Positions 13,101 through 28,800 of a stretch of DNA of 64,000 nucleotides are shown one piece after another (the stretch's first letter is position 1; each line of letters opens with the position of its first letter). The notes under the pieces are model-generated. The model saw only the letters and a list, made by a program, of their open reading frames with translations. It was not told where the DNA came from and made no database searches. The stretch comes from Micromussa lordhowensis (lineage: Eukaryota; Cnidaria; Anthozoa; Scleractinia; Lobophylliidae): contig OZ026603.1 of the NCBI GenBank assembly GCA_964020085.1, forward strand, positions 4,292,314-4,356,313, read 5' to 3'. The position numbers and the translations under genes were made by a program.

Positions 13101-16100
13101 CGTTTTTGTTGTCATTTTCCGTCGCGAAGAGACTGGGATTGAATACTGGTAAGACGGGGCGCACGAGGTGTGATGGGTGAAGACATCTGCTCTAAGCAGT
13201 CATCGCGCGCCACGCGTTCTGTTGCTTCTCTTCCGTTCTCATAAGTGTCTTTTTCAATCGAAAGAATTATCAAAAAGTTGAAACTGTGAAAGAGCTCTGA
13301 TATTTAGCTCTCAATCTCTAATTGCATTGCCATTAACGTGCTTACCAGTGCTAGTTTTAAAGCGTGTAAGTTACACTAGACACAATTTTACGTGTTTTAT
13401 TTTACCGTGCATTTTAAGACTTTAGTCCGAATTTATTTATTCCTTTTACAATTTAAACTTCGACAGTCTGGCTACACGAACTGTTTTAATGATTACAAAT
13501 TCGATTTACCATTGTCCGGTACCATGTTTACATTTTAAGCTTACGAATATAGGTGATAGCCAATGTTTACCATTATTCAGTTTACTTTTAACCTAGGCGG
13601 CAGTGCTTGTATTTAATGTACTCAACATACTTCATATCTTCTCGGTTTTTAGTGATCCGCTGTTTCCTTTTTCTGGAGGAGTAACAGTTAGTTGAAAGTT
13701 GAGTTTCTTATTTAGAACCCTTTCAAATCTAAGAATTCCCAAGTTGAAGACTGAAAGAAAGAGACACATATCTGGACGGAAAAATATTGCAGAACAAACA
13801 GTTTTGACTGTTGTTTAAGTACTAAAGTCAATAGTTCTTTTGAGGTCTTTTCGATTTAAGGTAATATAATACCGTGATAGCATGCAAAGATGTCTTCGAT
13901 CCTGTTAAGTTAAGTATTGTAACCGAAGTCAGGTCAGCTAAATTGCTGTTTGCTGTTTGCTGGACCGTGCGAACAGGTTTATGAATGTATGAAACTCATT
14001 CCACCCTAGAAACACTGGCAGAAGGCTTAACAAACGATTAGAATATGACAGACGTAAGAAAAAATGAACATGTGACGTGAACTGGTGAACGTGTATTCTT
14101 GTCGATCCCGTACAAAGAGAAGGACATTCTATATAGTACAAAACAAAGGTGATTACCTGACTTCTTCGTTCAATGGTGTTCTCTCCTTCACGTCTCTAAA
14201 ACGAAAAAGTTTTACCAGAGTTTAAAACAAAAAATATCAACTTATGCATAAAATGTTTGTAGCATAGCCGCAGTGAAACGTTAAAATGACGTTTTTCCCG
14301 CCACTTTTCATCCAACCTTTTGACCAATTAAAGCGATGTCTTGCTACCCATGGTCTCTTTAAACTCAGATTTTATGTCATTACCACCGGAATGTGATAAA
14401 CAGCAATGTGGTAATGTCTCTCGCAAAGGAGCAAGGGAAAAATGTTATTAAATTACCTTGCGTGTAGGCATAGTCCTTAGCGTATATAATCTATATAAAG
14501 TGCCTAGCATATCCTCTAGCCCTAACGATTGTATTAACCTTACCCCCGAGGCTAACCTCGGTTACGGTTACTATAACACCGCTTAAAGGATTTAAGATTG
14601 CGTCTCTTATTATCAGTTGAAACAACAGGGAGAGTTAATACAATGCCATATATGCTCGTTGCTATGCTTACGTGCAGTCTGTAGGCTTCGGAAATGATGA
14701 TTTGCTAGACATGGCTCCATCAGACGAATCCATATTTATGGTGCTCGTTGAATCTGAGGGCTGCAATAAAGGACAAAAAACATGAAATGAAGACAGAGGA
14801 AGTGAAAAAGAACGTTCGTACGGAAATGACACGAGGAAGCGCATCTCCCAGCAAAGAATTCTCACAAATTTTCAGGAGTTACATCACGGCTTGAGCATCT
14901 TGATGTCTCAAGTTCGTCGTTTGTAATCCGTGTCAATCTTCTCCATCCTTAACCATCCTTGTTCCTTTCCAGATTATTATCATCTCTCTTTTGTGTTTTT
15001 CTATCTTAGTAAACTGCTCTTTTCAGGTTTTCGCTAATTAAAAGGGAATTGATTTCACTATTATTTAGGAATATTAAATGTAGAAATGGTATCAAGTTAG
15101 TCGGAAAAGAAACTGTTATTCCTTGTAATACTCACTTTGGAGGGTAGTTGGTTGCATTTTTGTTATGCCTTATGCGACTGCGTGATGCAGTTAGTGAGTT
15201 CATATGTGCCAATTCAGCATTTGGCTGCGTGACTGCACGATGCGGTTCCAGTCAAAGACCCACATTTCACCGTTGCTCACCTCAGAGTTTCCAGTAGCTC
15301 AGTGGTTAGAGCGACTGGCTAGATCACGGAGGGTCGTGGGTTCGGAGTTTTGTGCGAGTTGGTGTTAATTTTTTGACGTGACCAAAAGTAATAAAAGAAA
15401 CCCTGACTGAGCTTCTTTAGGGAAGGCAAACAACAGATGACAACCAGACAACTCTCAGAATACAATTGAACACAGTCCACAATATGCTAACAAACACACA
15501 CCTCAGGTTCGTCTATCGTGAAGTCGAAAAAATTTTGCACAAATTCCTGTTCAGCTGTGCACACCGGCTCCAACTCCAACAGCAGAATCTCGAACACCTG
15601 ATAAGAACAGAGTACAACAGTCACGAAGGTGGAGAAGAAATAAGAGCAAATGTACACAAAAGTGTATGCCTTTACGAATCTGAAGTACGTATTTGTGCCT
15701 ACATTACTTGCTAAACAAGAAAAAATTTCGAACGTTTAATTTTCGGACACTTTTTGTCTCATCAGATAAATTTCGGTCAAACATTTCAGGCACTTCGCTG
15801 AAACGTAGCTAACGTAAATATACGCCAACAAAACACGAATTACACTGAAAGAACATCTATGAAAATCTCTAGCCCGTAACCCGTATTCAGCGAGTCTTGT
15901 AATTAAACTCGACTGCTAGTGGCTCCCTCTACTATTTGTTGTATTATTATGTTTTCTTTTGGGCTGAACGAAGCGAAAGAGAAGATAGAAGACCTTTTCA
16001 AATTTTCCTCTGCCCTCCTGCAGCTGGTCAGAAGAGTCCACAGAACTCATGGAGCCTGATCGTGATCTTGTGTCTGAACCAATAGAATCAGTGTCCCTTC

Positions 16101-16335
16101 TCTCGATGGGCTCTGCCTTTCCTTTCCTGAATGAGCCGGTCTTCATACGGGGGCTGGGACGAGGGCTCGCCCTCGGGTCATCACGGTTGACGGCAGATGA
16201 GGAGCCTGTCATCTTGAACGCAGAGTAAGCTGAAGGAATTCCACAAAAAAAATCATGTTTAGAATTGAAAACTGATTCGCACGTTGATTGGCTATGAAAA
16301 AGACGTGATAAGTGAGGAATTGGACTTCTCAAATG

Positions 16336-16373
<38 letters not shown>

Positions 16374-17627
16374 GCCGTAAAGGAGGTTTGGATACCCGGT
16401 CTTAATTAGCATAGATTTTGACAATTTTACCTCTCCGTTTACTCCTTTGTTTTTGTTTCCATTGAAAAGATATATAAAACACTCGAGATGTCCAGTGTTT
16501 CATCGGCTATCCAAACATCTCGAATTTCGTCAAAAATACTCCGCTGCGCGTCGTATTTTCAACTAGTTTGAACGAGTTTTCCTTAAACATGAATCCAAAA
16601 TGACCGGTGATTGTTGCTTTTGTAAATTCCTCTGGTGTAGTGTTGACGGCAAACATTTGATGCGTTTGCGGAGTGAAACCTCCGTTTTCAAATTCCTCCA
16701 GTGTAGTGTGGACTGGGCTTTAGAGAACTGTACTGAGAGCAACCAAAGCGAAACTTGCCAAGTAATCTTTTCAGGGGCGAGGGAATTTGACTACGACTGA
16801 ATTACAGCCCACAGCAAAACGTGCAGTTGAGTCTAAAAGATAAAATACCACTTACAGCGAACTCCTTTGGTCAAAGTCCTCTGCTTTGCAGCCTCAAAGA
16901 AATCCCTCAGCTCTCTCTCATATACTCTGCTCAGAGACTGAGTGTAGCCCTAACAATGTGATGTATAATCAGCAATATTGTGTTGAGTTTTTGGAAGATT
17001 TCAGGTTTCCGTGTTTCCGTATCATGCAGGAATTAAGAGGTTCATTTTCGCGCCACTTTCATGCAAGGACTTTGCATGGAAAGCACCAGTTTCAAGTGAC
17101 AAAGCAATGTGAAAAAGCTCTTTTTTCGTCTCCCCCATGTTAAATTTTCGATTTTTAGATATCTAGGAAGCAATTTTGGGATAAGGTTTCATTCCGTCTT
17201 TTTTTGGTTATCCAAGGGCACTTTACTTACATTTCATTGTTCAAAATTGAATTCAGATCTTCGAGTACTACGTTGTCCGCGAGAAAACGTAAGTCCTTCC
17301 ATGCTGAGGATACCAAAGCCCTGAGCATTCCTCTCCTCGCAGCATATTTCTATGTGTGTACACGTGCGATTTGTTGAACGCTCGTAAGATTAGCTAATTG
17401 ACGTCAGTTTTTCATGCGTCTGTCCTATTATTGATCATGAATTTCGTCATAACATGTATCAAAGTAGCTGTGGATTCATGAGGCGATAGCATAGTGGTCT
17501 GACAATGTTATGACGAAATTCATGATCAATAATAGGACAGACGCATGAAAAACTGACGTCAATTTGTTTTTTACAATAACAAATTGTCAAATTGTCCGCT
17601 CTCGCTCGTTGACGCATAGTATAAATG

Positions 17628-17678
<51 letters not shown>

Positions 17679-20600
17679 AATTGCTGCAGTTAGTGATTAC
17701 CAGCCGCTGCAACGGGAAATGAGCCCGCGCTCACCCCCAGGGGAGGAACGCGGCTGGACAGATGTCATAAGCTACACGATGGAAATCTGGCCGGCTACGC
17801 ACAGGCTAAATGTGAGGGTAGCTACAAGCACCTGGCAAAGCTCGAGAAAGACGGTCTGGTCAACTTCTTTAAGCCACTTCATAAGATCAGAGAATGGAGC
17901 AAGGTCATTGTGACAGGACAGATGTTTTGGTATACACAGTTCACTTGAGTGCTGAACCACAGTCTCCATATCAGTGCCCTGTAGAGACAAAAACACAATT
18001 CACGGTAATCCTGCAAATGACATTCATGACTTATGCACTGACTTTTCAGGGCCGTAGCCAGAAAAAGAATTACGGCTGAGGCAATGCCCATGGTTAAATT
18101 CTTTTCCTAGATATATAGCACTGTTTTGCTTCTCCCTTAAAAAAAAAACCAATGAAAACGGATTAAAGATGACTGAAATAACTAGTTACAGTTAGTGTCT
18201 CAGTTTGCCCCAGCTTTTGTGGAATCTTTCCATTCTGGTCAGAAACAGTGAAGTAAATCTGACCCACTCGTAAACTGTAAGCAAGCGACACCAAAAATAC
18301 ATTTTTACCGGCTTTAATTTCAATAGGAGAATTCTTTGGATTATTTTGGCTAACTTTTTTCAGCTTAGAGATTGGACTGCCATGGACTTTCCGTCAGTAA
18401 CAGCTGTAACATCATTTAATATTCGTATTCTCAGTACAGTAAAAACCAACATGTAACAACCTAGTGCTTTAAGAACTTGCTAGCGGAAATTTGCCATTTT
18501 AAAACCCAAAAATATCAGAACCTCTTTAGCCAAGCAAGATTAAGTCGGCTCTTATATGTGGGTTACATTTAAATTACTGATGAAGTCTTGTTACGGAGGC
18601 AACACTATAAATATACATTGTGTATATTTATAGTGCAGGGCTTACCATCATACAGCTGTGAATATAAATACTGTATTTGTAATGAAATAACCAAAGCTTT
18701 TAATTTTTCTGGTAATCAACAACTATATCTCCTTAGAAATTAAGAAGAAATTAAGAACCTAGTTAAGAACCTACGTAGCCTTAATTGCCAATAAGTACCC
18801 CAAAATACAACAACCTATTTAATTTTTGCCAGACTTTTTACATGAGGGTCTTTACTGAATTTGACTGGAACTAGCATCCAATGGAGGCTAAACCGAGGCA
18901 ATATTATTAAAAAGAGATCAAAGTCACTTGCATTTGAGAAGACTCCTCGTATTAGCCTCAGTTTCAAGCTAGTTTCACGAATATGTCCTATTATAACAAC
19001 ACAATGGGACTATAGAACTTACATGACGCTGAAAAATGTCAATAAGATGGGACTTCAGACGCTGAGCAAAATCACTACTCAGCTTCCAAAACTCCTCTCT
19101 CTGTTCCTTGACAGCTCTCATTTCAGTTAAACCTTGAAAATGAAATGTCAACAATGAAGCACTTTCATCCAGTAAAACAAAATGTGAACAATCCTACAAG
19201 CTTCTAATACTTCTGTTCACATTCCATACTTTCTTTATATAGTAGAAAAGAGAGTCTTACAGTAATGGGGTGATAGCTTTTACAGCAAACGGCAAGAGAA
19301 GCTCAAGGCAAGAGAGCGAATCCCTCAAATAGACTGTTATGTATGGTAAGCTAGGTAGCCTCGGTTTGTCCAACTGTTGAAATATCGTGTAAGGAGTGAT
19401 CCTACAGCGGAAGAAGGATAGCAGAGCGGCAGCAGAGAGGATAGAATAACTCAGCTAAAACCGCCAGCGCCACTTGATTCTATATTCTCAGAGCTATAAC
19501 TCAGGCTGACAGTTGGAAGAGATGGAGGCTAGAAGTAGAGTTGTACATGGATTTAGCAATGTGTGGCAGAGAGGAGTCAAAAGGAAACGAAGAATTTAGT
19601 TGGGAGTCAGCGGGTAGAAAAGGCTGCTGTAGCCCCTGTGGTATCTGAGCAACAAGAAGCTGTAGTTCCTGCAGTGTTTGAGCAACAAAAAGCGTGGAGT
19701 GACCCCACCACTCTACAGGGACAGTCTGAGTCTGCCAATTGCAGTGTCTCAGCACGCAAAGACGACACGCTCAGGGCGCATGGTAAAGAGAACACAATAC
19801 TTACAGTACTTGAAGGACGTCCGAACAGAGACTTACTGGGAGTAAGCCAGAAACAGAGAACTCAGATATTAATGATTCAAGATACGATATGTTGTCTGTG
19901 CCTGGAACGGTTCTTTTTTGTCTGTTATTAGTTTTTTTTAGCAGGAAAAGGATGTTATGTATGGTAGGCTAGGTAGCCTCGGTTTTAGGGTACAAGCTAG
20001 CCTTGTTATGATATGTATATAAGGCAAATGACTTATATATGTATATAAGGCAAATAAACGGTTATTTTAATTCTTGTGCCACGTTTTTATCCACTCATTG
20101 AAACATAGACCTTATACCCAAAGGTAATCCATCTTAAGTTATTTTAGACATGATGGTACTTATAACTTCATCTGAAGATGTTACTTGGGCGATGCGTGGA
20201 CAGCTCAAGCGACTTTCTCGCAACGACCTGAGACAAAATGGCGGGAATGTGGTCAAAAGCCATTTTATATGTTTTGATTTTCAAGATGTTTTATGGCACA
20301 GATGTTTTCTGCACTCTCAGCCGTCTTTTTGTTGGGCTGGGCTTTCGTTGGCTTTGTGCTTGTTTGGTGGTTCATTCTTTCGCTATTCACTCGGGTTTCG
20401 AGAGTTAAATAGGGAAACCACAACGGCAACAGAAACATGTTTACTAATAAAAGCAACATTTACCTGGACTGAGCTCAGCTTGCAAAGCATGCAATACAGC
20501 AAAAGCTGCATGGGTGCACTCTTTCAGCCCCATTCCTTTAGAGAGATCAGCTTCTTTAAGAGCCACGATGTTACGTTCAGGAACATCTAAATAGTGCTAC

Positions 20601-23600
20601 AGTATAAAGTGTAGTAACAATCAATTAGTGCCAAGCAACAATTACTAGTGTGTGGTAGACCAACCTTGTACTCAGAGTCTTCATTCCTCGTGACCAGCAG
20701 TAGGGAAACGAACGACCCCGGAAAGTTCTGATTGGGAGTCTGAAAATATCGGACGTCCGGTTGAATTGCGCATGCCTAGCTGTAAAACCTGTGACTCAAA
20801 CGAGTCACTGGTGTTCTACTTCCGCTCATTTGCATTGTTCTAAAAACTGGTCAGTGTGTTGTAAACACAGATTCCGGATAGCAGAGTGCAGATTGCAGTC
20901 CAGGGTAGAATACATACTGAGGATAAAATGCATTCCATTATCAAGTGCTGACCATAAACAGGCTTATTCTGAGGCTAATTGAAGTTAAAGTCTGCTTTCC
21001 AGGTGGCTTGAATAGCAATGTTTCTCGTTACGTCACCAGTTGTTATTATTGTGCCAACCAGAGGTTTTATTGGCTGTCGAAACAATGCATGCTATTGTTC
21101 AGTGGCTGGCAAATTTGATTATCAAAAGAAATATGACGTCAATGTTTGTAAACAAGAAACATCGCTAAATCACTCAGGTTAGCTAAGAATGACGTTTCGT
21201 TTAGCCTGTTTACCGTAAGCTCTCAATGATGGAAATGGCAACATGATTCAGTTAAACATTCTACAGTCTGCAGACTGCATTTTAACTTCATTCTGAATTT
21301 TAGACCCGGTCCGCAGTCTGCAGTCTGTAACCTGCATTTTGCACTGACTGCTATTAAAACCAGTAGAATGGAACTCTCGAGAGTTGGTCGTTTTGTCAAA
21401 CTTGCGCAGTAAGGAACGAAGACTCAAGGAATGAGATTGGTGAAGTACAATCCTGGAGAAAAGAGAAGCTAAATAATTCTTACACTGCTGAGGGTTACAT
21501 GTAGTTCATCAAAGATGTTAGATGTACGTGTAGGAGTATATAATTAAATACTCTACACACTCGAGCCCCATACTCAGTTGATTAGAGCAGGATCAACTTC
21601 AAAGTCAGTTTTACAAACTTTAAAGTAACAATCATTATGATTTCTTTCTTTTGGTTGTGTTGTTCAGCGTTTTCATTAATGCTTCTAGCAGGAGGGCAAC
21701 TGGTTTTCAAAGGCAGGCAAAACTTTTGAACTACGTCTCTTTATAAGAAAAACTATCCTCTACATGTAGATGGTTAAATCAGGTGGGGAAAATTGTCTTC
21801 ACAACTGGTCAATTTGTCCTGTGCCCAGCTTTGGCGATTCTCAAACTGATGCTGAACATGACTGATTATTACCTATGAAATCAGTGGTAAACAAACAACA
21901 GTTATAGCCACTGACCACTAAGGTTTCCACCTCCTCCAGCAACTTCTTACGATTTTTGCTCTCTGTCTCCATGTGCTTATCCTTGTCTTCCATCTGTTCC
22001 ATTTGAGCTCGCACTTCCTAATGGAAATATAATATTTAACGATTAGACTACAAGCCTGAGTTTCCTGTGAACATAAAGGCAATAAGACATAGCCAAGCTG
22101 ACTATGGCCCAAAGAAAATGAGGGCAAGTAGAGAGCTAGATACTAATTTAAAAAAGTAACTCTGCACGCATTGCAGGCCTACGATGATAGAGGATATTGT
22201 TTTAGCAAATACTCTAAAAGAGTACAGCGTAAAACCTAAAATTTTGTGTATTTGTAAGCCTAAAATAGAATAATTTTCAGTTTCAAGACCAGCACACACA
22301 CCTGATCGTTGCCTATCAGCAATTATCGTTGACCACTAAATTTTCTCCGATTCTTATTGGTTTAAATTGATCATGTAACGTGATAGTGTTCATCGGCAGA
22401 GAGACACGGTCTGCGCATAGTGTCGTCCAAGGAAAATACCTGGATGGATAGTACTCATCTGTGAAAATTTTTCTGGAGACAAGCACACTTAACGGAACAG
22501 AAAGAAATTGAAAGACACAATTTGGTGTAATAAGTGGGTTTTTGCCTGTTTCCTTTTTCAAAATTATACATATTTTGGCTTTCACACCTTTTATCTAAAA
22601 AAGTTGAAAATAATACAGTATGATTAAATTGTTTTGAACTAGCACGCTGAAGAAAATTTAGTGGTTAACAGTAAAGTCAATAGAGTGTTTATGTCTCGGA
22701 ACTATCGGTCTGATAGTTGCCCTTGGAAATTTGATGTTCTTAAGACTAGTATCTCTGGCAAATATTTGTTTGAAGAACATCAAAATAGGCAACTATCAGA
22801 GCAATAGTTCCTCAACAGAAACACTCTTACTACAGTTGAAGCTCTCCTTGGGACCACTCTCGTAAGCAGCCTGCTGTAGTTATGACCACCTTTGTGAAAC
22901 CCCATTTGAACTGTGACTTAGACTTTGTAATGAAAAGCTCTCATAAGCGACCACACCCATAAACAACCACGGCCATGACCACTTTTGGGATTACCCAACT
23001 GGACTTTTCCTTTGTTTTTAAGCTCTTGTAAGCGGCCACTAAGTGCAACCACTCTACTCTACTCTTTACATCTAAATCAACACTTAAATGAAACTGCACA
23101 CAGTGCTAATGGCTCTTGGCCAGTTTAAAATTTAACGTAACGTTTAGCAGTCTTTAGATCAGATATAATATTAATTTCTTTTGTTTTTGCTTTAGGAATT
23201 ATTAATGAGTTTCTGAAGCTCTCATAAACGTCCACCCTCTATTGTTTTACCATGCGGTCGCTTGAGATGCATTGTTGTAAGTGACCAGCTCTCAGTAGTG
23301 ACGACCACTTTTTCGAATTTCCAAGGTGGTCGCTTACAAGAGCTTTGACTGTATCGTTTAAATACAAAATGATGAGAGAACCTATCAGATTTGCAGATTT
23401 TCAATAAAACGTAGCGGAGTGGCTACTAATATTTATTAAACCAAATTGCATTGTCAGCAGGATTATTGAAAGACAAATGCCTTGCACAATAACAACCCTT
23501 TCAATGTAACATGATATTTACTATGCTCTGATAACTTAAATTCAGTTCAGCTTACCCTTAGAAGATTGTCATAGCCTGTGAGGCGTGTATCCAAGTTATC

Positions 23601-25820
23601 AAGTTCATTTAAAGCATCGTTTAAAAGCTGCATCAATGATTCTACTTGAGGTTCAGCATCCATGATGGAATGTATATTAGCCTGAAGAAAGAAGTCAGAC
23701 ATTTTTCTTTGTCAGTGCTAAAAACATAGGATTGTATAATTCTAGCACAAGTACATTTAAAGCAGACCTCTCTCTTTACAGCCAAATGAGCTGGAAAAAG
23801 AAGTCTATCAAGCCACTTGATTCAAGGGTTATCAGGGCTCGAAAAAAACTTGAATTCCAGCTTGCCCTCGGGACAAGTAGAGCTCTCTCAAATTTTGGTT
23901 ACCCTGGGCAAGTTTTAGTTTGCTCTTTCAATCATTTAGTTGGCAGATGACTTGCCTGAACCCTTGCCTATCAAACAAATGAGAATGAAAAGTTACTGGC
24001 CTAGAAGGAAAATCTACATGTACTTGTCTCGGACAATGAGACAGCACTTTTTTCAAGCCCTGGGGTTTCATTAACGTTTTCAACAGGAGGGCAACTGATT
24101 TTCACTGGCAGGCAAATACTTTTGAACTGAACTTCTTTATACCAAAACCTTTCCCTAGATGGTCAAACCAGGCAGGCAAAATCATCAGAATCATCCTCAA
24201 AGCCGGTCAATTTGCCTGGTGCCTGACCCTTAATGAAACCCCTGTTGATTAACTGTTGCATTGTTCACTTAATTTTCTGTCACAATTAGCCATTTTGCTG
24301 GAAACTAACTCAAGATTGTTCAAGTCAGGATTTTGAGTTCATGTATTACCCCATCCAAAATTGACAAGTCCTTGGAAAGTTGCTCAGTAAATGCTTCAAT
24401 ATTGCTGATGGCATTATCCGTCTGTGATATCATGTATTCCAGATCATTCTCCTCCCGCTGCGTCAGCTCCTGGTAGTCTTCACCTGTGTGCAGGAACAGG
24501 CAAATCATGTTTTAAAAACTAATGACCAGCCAAAACGTGATGAGCACTGCGCCTTTTCTTGAAGGTGTAGGAGAGGGGGGGGGGGGGGCATAATAGAAGT
24601 GTTATGTTGTAGGAAATGGTTCCCCCAAAAAGAGTTATAGGGCACTTTTAAATTGAACCAAAAATTTAGAAGATTTTGAAACAGGGACAAATTGGGTAGA
24701 AATTTCTTGGAAAGTTCCAGCAAATTTGGAAATTATTGAATTTCCGAAGAGCAAACGAACTGAAAATTCTGGAAATTCTACGATGAAAGATAAATAAAAT
24801 AGAACAGGAATTCCCAGTAAGAGATTTCCAAAATGTTGGTAAACCTCAGAAGGTTGTCCTCTTTTCTGGAAATTCTGGATGCTTTCATCACTGGAAATTT
24901 TTCGGAAATTCTAACTGGAATTTTTCATCGAATGGAAAGCGCCCCTAGCTAGGCAACCCATATGGAAGGTGTCTGCTAATGGATGCTGTTCTCATGTGTC
25001 ATACCTTTATGGGAGGTGTCCCATAATAGGAGGAGCCTTACTTTTTATCAACATGTAGACAAACAGTCCCACTCACTGCAGGTAGTAATCCTTAAGGGAA
25101 GTGTTGCTCAGGTGATCTTCAAAGCAGGTGTCCCATGTAAGGAATGTGTGCCCTGTGAGGGAGGTCTCCTCTAGATCTTTAGGTTGTAGTAAGTAACCCT
25201 AAATGCAGACGTTTATTGGCCATCCTCAAGGAAGGAGTACCATAGCTCATAGATGTGTGCAAATAGAAGTGTCAATTTACTGGAAAACTAAAGTAGACAT
25301 TTGAATGAATACAGTCACATACCTTCAGGTCCTTCAACTGTATGCTGCTGTACTCTGCTACTCTCGCCACCATGAATAACACCTGAGTGTAAAAAACTTA
25401 CAAGTTAGACTTTTATAAGTATGTTCATAATGGATCGATGTTGTGCCCTGCACTCAATGAGTACCCCTCTTGAATACATTACCCTCCTTTCCATACCCTT
25501 TCACTGTTATGCTACCCCATTCTGTTTCAAAGAATACTATGGTACCATCAGAGTACACCAACTGACAACAACCTTAAACATACATCAACCCAGCATTGCA
25601 CAACACTTCTGAACTCAACTGTGATTTCCATGAGAGGATACAATTCTTCGAACAAAAGGTCTCTCTTATATTTTACGCATTTGGATGTATACACTTTGAA
25701 AAAAGGGAACCCACCTGCCCATTCCAATACAGTAAAAAAACCCTCCCTCTCAAATAAATTCCCTCCTTGTCAGGCATATGTGATTGTCTGGGTTATTCAC
25801 CTGGCCCGGGTTGTTCGAAA

Positions 25821-25857
<37 letters not shown>

Positions 25858-28800
25858 GTGGATAGCGCGGTTTGTTTGTTAACACTTATCCGCTGGATAG
25901 TGATTTATCTGGTGGATAGCGTTATCCAGCCTTTGAACAACTGGGGCCTGGATGTTAGCTAAGTTCTTTTTTCCTTTAGGCTATTTCTGGGCCAAGAAGT
26001 AGTTGAGGTTACATGTACGTCTGTCACAAGATTGAATCACAAAAGTACATTTCTGTACATACCTTCAATCACACCAACATTCACTAAAGTCGGTTTCCTC
26101 TGTGTTACATGCCTTTCAACCAACTTAGTGAGGAAAAAAAATCAAACATGAGTATACATTAAACACATTCCTTGACCAAATTGTGTGCAATTTATTTAGC
26201 AACATAACATTTTAATGTATAAAAAATACAGCGAATCGGAATACAGGAAAGCCATAATTTGTATATTCGAGGGGTATTACATCCAACCTTCCATAATCCG
26301 CAGAGCATAATGTCACACTGATTGTGTTGGTCACTGTATTTTCATATGGCATGGTATAAAGTAGTTGGCAATGCTTTCATATGGTATACCATGGAATATC
26401 CCGCTAGTCACTTGTATTTTCTTGATATACACACTCGCCTTAAGGTTTGTGTGCATACCTAGAGAACCTATCTAGTATATGACGATCCTTGATTTTGACA
26501 GAAGGGAATGAACAATAACAAGTACAGTTCATAGCATACCCTAATCTGAAATACACCTGACTTTTAACAAGGGGTTTAAAGTGTGTACAACAGATACTTG
26601 CTATTAAACCCAATATAAACAGGGTCGTCAAAAAGCCACTCTACTTAACTCCATCTTGGTTGGCTTCTCTACAGAGCTATTTTCCATTTATAAATACCAG
26701 TAAACTTGACATTTTGAGTATCTTAGATAGCAAAGTCTGCATCCAATCATTAATCAAGGGCCATGCACTGTGCAGACTGACCGGCTGTGAACAGAACTTT
26801 GGCCGGCTGCTTCTGCTCAGATATCCTGATGCCCTTCTGTTAAAAATCTTACTGAAACTCCTACAAATATGCATCTACTGGTCAGGAGTAACAATAACAA
26901 CAGCTACTCCCAAGCCTTGCAGTGACAATGCTACAATTGAATGGATTTCTTTTAAACATTGTTAGTAATGTTCAATTGACGAATTGATACTGCTGAAAAT
27001 ATTTAAATAACTAAATTATGGAATAAGGAGTGAATTAATTGATACCTTTATGAGTGAAATTATGAAATTATTTTTGTCTTGAACACTGCTTGCCACCCAC
27101 TTATATGTCTTGTCAAAATGAAGATGAAATTCTGGATTTTCCTACAAAAGGTGAAAAAGTATTGAACTTTTAAATTACTAATAAAACTGATTGTCTGACA
27201 AAGTTTCAATCAAAACTTTATATAGTATAGTTATTGACAGTGTGGTCACGTTCCAAATGTTAGAAGTTACCCGAGTTCAATAAAAGTACACTTAACAAAT
27301 TGACGTCAGTTTTTCATGCGTCTGTCCTGTTATTGATCATACATGTAAATTTCATCATCACATTGTCAGTAGCTGTGGATCCACGAGGCGATCCACGAGG
27401 CGATCCACGAGGCGATGGCCGAGTGGATCCGCAGACTACTTTGACAATGTGATGACGAAATTCATTGTCAATAACAGGTTTCAAAGAGGTTTCACTTTAC
27501 ATCTAATATTAACACAGAAAATGTTCTGTTACAATGCCGTCCTAGTAACAAATTATGAAACATATTTCCCTTTATCATTAGGAATCATTGCTGGAAGTCA
27601 AACTTTTTTTCGAAGTTCTTACATCGGTTTCATCTCTGCCATCAATGAGTCTGAGATCTTTCAGTCTCCAGTTAGTTCTCTTCTTGTAAGTATCTTTCTC
27701 AGTCTTTTTCACTTGATAAATGGACACTGTTTCTGGCTTTACTGTGGTCACTAGACAAACATCAATAAAAAACAAAAATATAAATATTATTTGTTTCATT
27801 CTTCATGGTGTACTTGACTTTCAAAATAGAAAGGAAAACTGATTGAATTATTTAAATTCCTATAAGATACACTGTAAGAGAGCACTTGAGGGTGCATGTT
27901 GAGACAAAAGGGCAGCCAAAGTTGTTTTTTGATGGATGGAAAACCATTCATTGTCTTCATTCATGGTTTTCTGGTCTTAAGATCTTGCCTATGATTGTTC
28001 ACAACAGAATGATAACTGAATGGGATTATGCACTAATTATTTTAGGTATTTAGCATTTTTACAGTTATAATTTATAAGTAACTCTATTCAAGGTATCAAG
28101 GAACACCAGAGTTTCTCTGGCTTCCAAGCCATGAAACAATTGCTCCCCCCTGGATACGATGCTAGTCCATAACAGGTTCATCATCATCATTATCATCATC
28201 ATTGATTCCAGTTCCCTGGGGAATAGGACGTCCTGTCACATGTTACCTTACAGCTTGCTGGATCTGATTGGTCTGGCAGTTCATTTGTATCTTTTTTGTA
28301 CTCCTATGTGGTTAGTAGAACTGTAAGGCTATAAAGCACTTTGTCCAAGAACACTACCAACAGGATGGTCCACTATGGTTTTGCCAGGGATTTGAATCTG
28401 GATACCTTAAGATGAGGTCACACGACACCTTGCCACACCTCTCACAGCCTAGAAATATACATGTCTGTGACTTCCCCAAATAATTTGAGCTCGCCCTAAC
28501 CAATGTGCCTGTGTTAGCCTGAAACGTCTGTCATCTCGTGAACTCTTCACGGTCTTTGAGAAGGTTGTTGATAAAATTGATGCTGAAAACTTGGAACTAT
28601 ATCTGTTGGGTGACCTAAATTGTGATTTATTACCGGACAGTGTCAATATTAACTCTTCCCACCTCTTGAATATTATGGATATTTATGGTCTGACTCAACT
28701 GATCACTGAACCCACTCGAGTAACGCAATACTCGCGTACCCTCATCGATTTATGCTTAACCAATTCTCCAGATAAAATATCTAATTCAGGGGTTGTTGAC

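Noticed and set aside
19563..19931. 122-codon ORF inside the miniature LTR element
   Set aside because: No gag, protease or RT motif, repetitive SEQQ-type sequence, and it runs up to the purine tract and LTR. Probably an open frame by composition.
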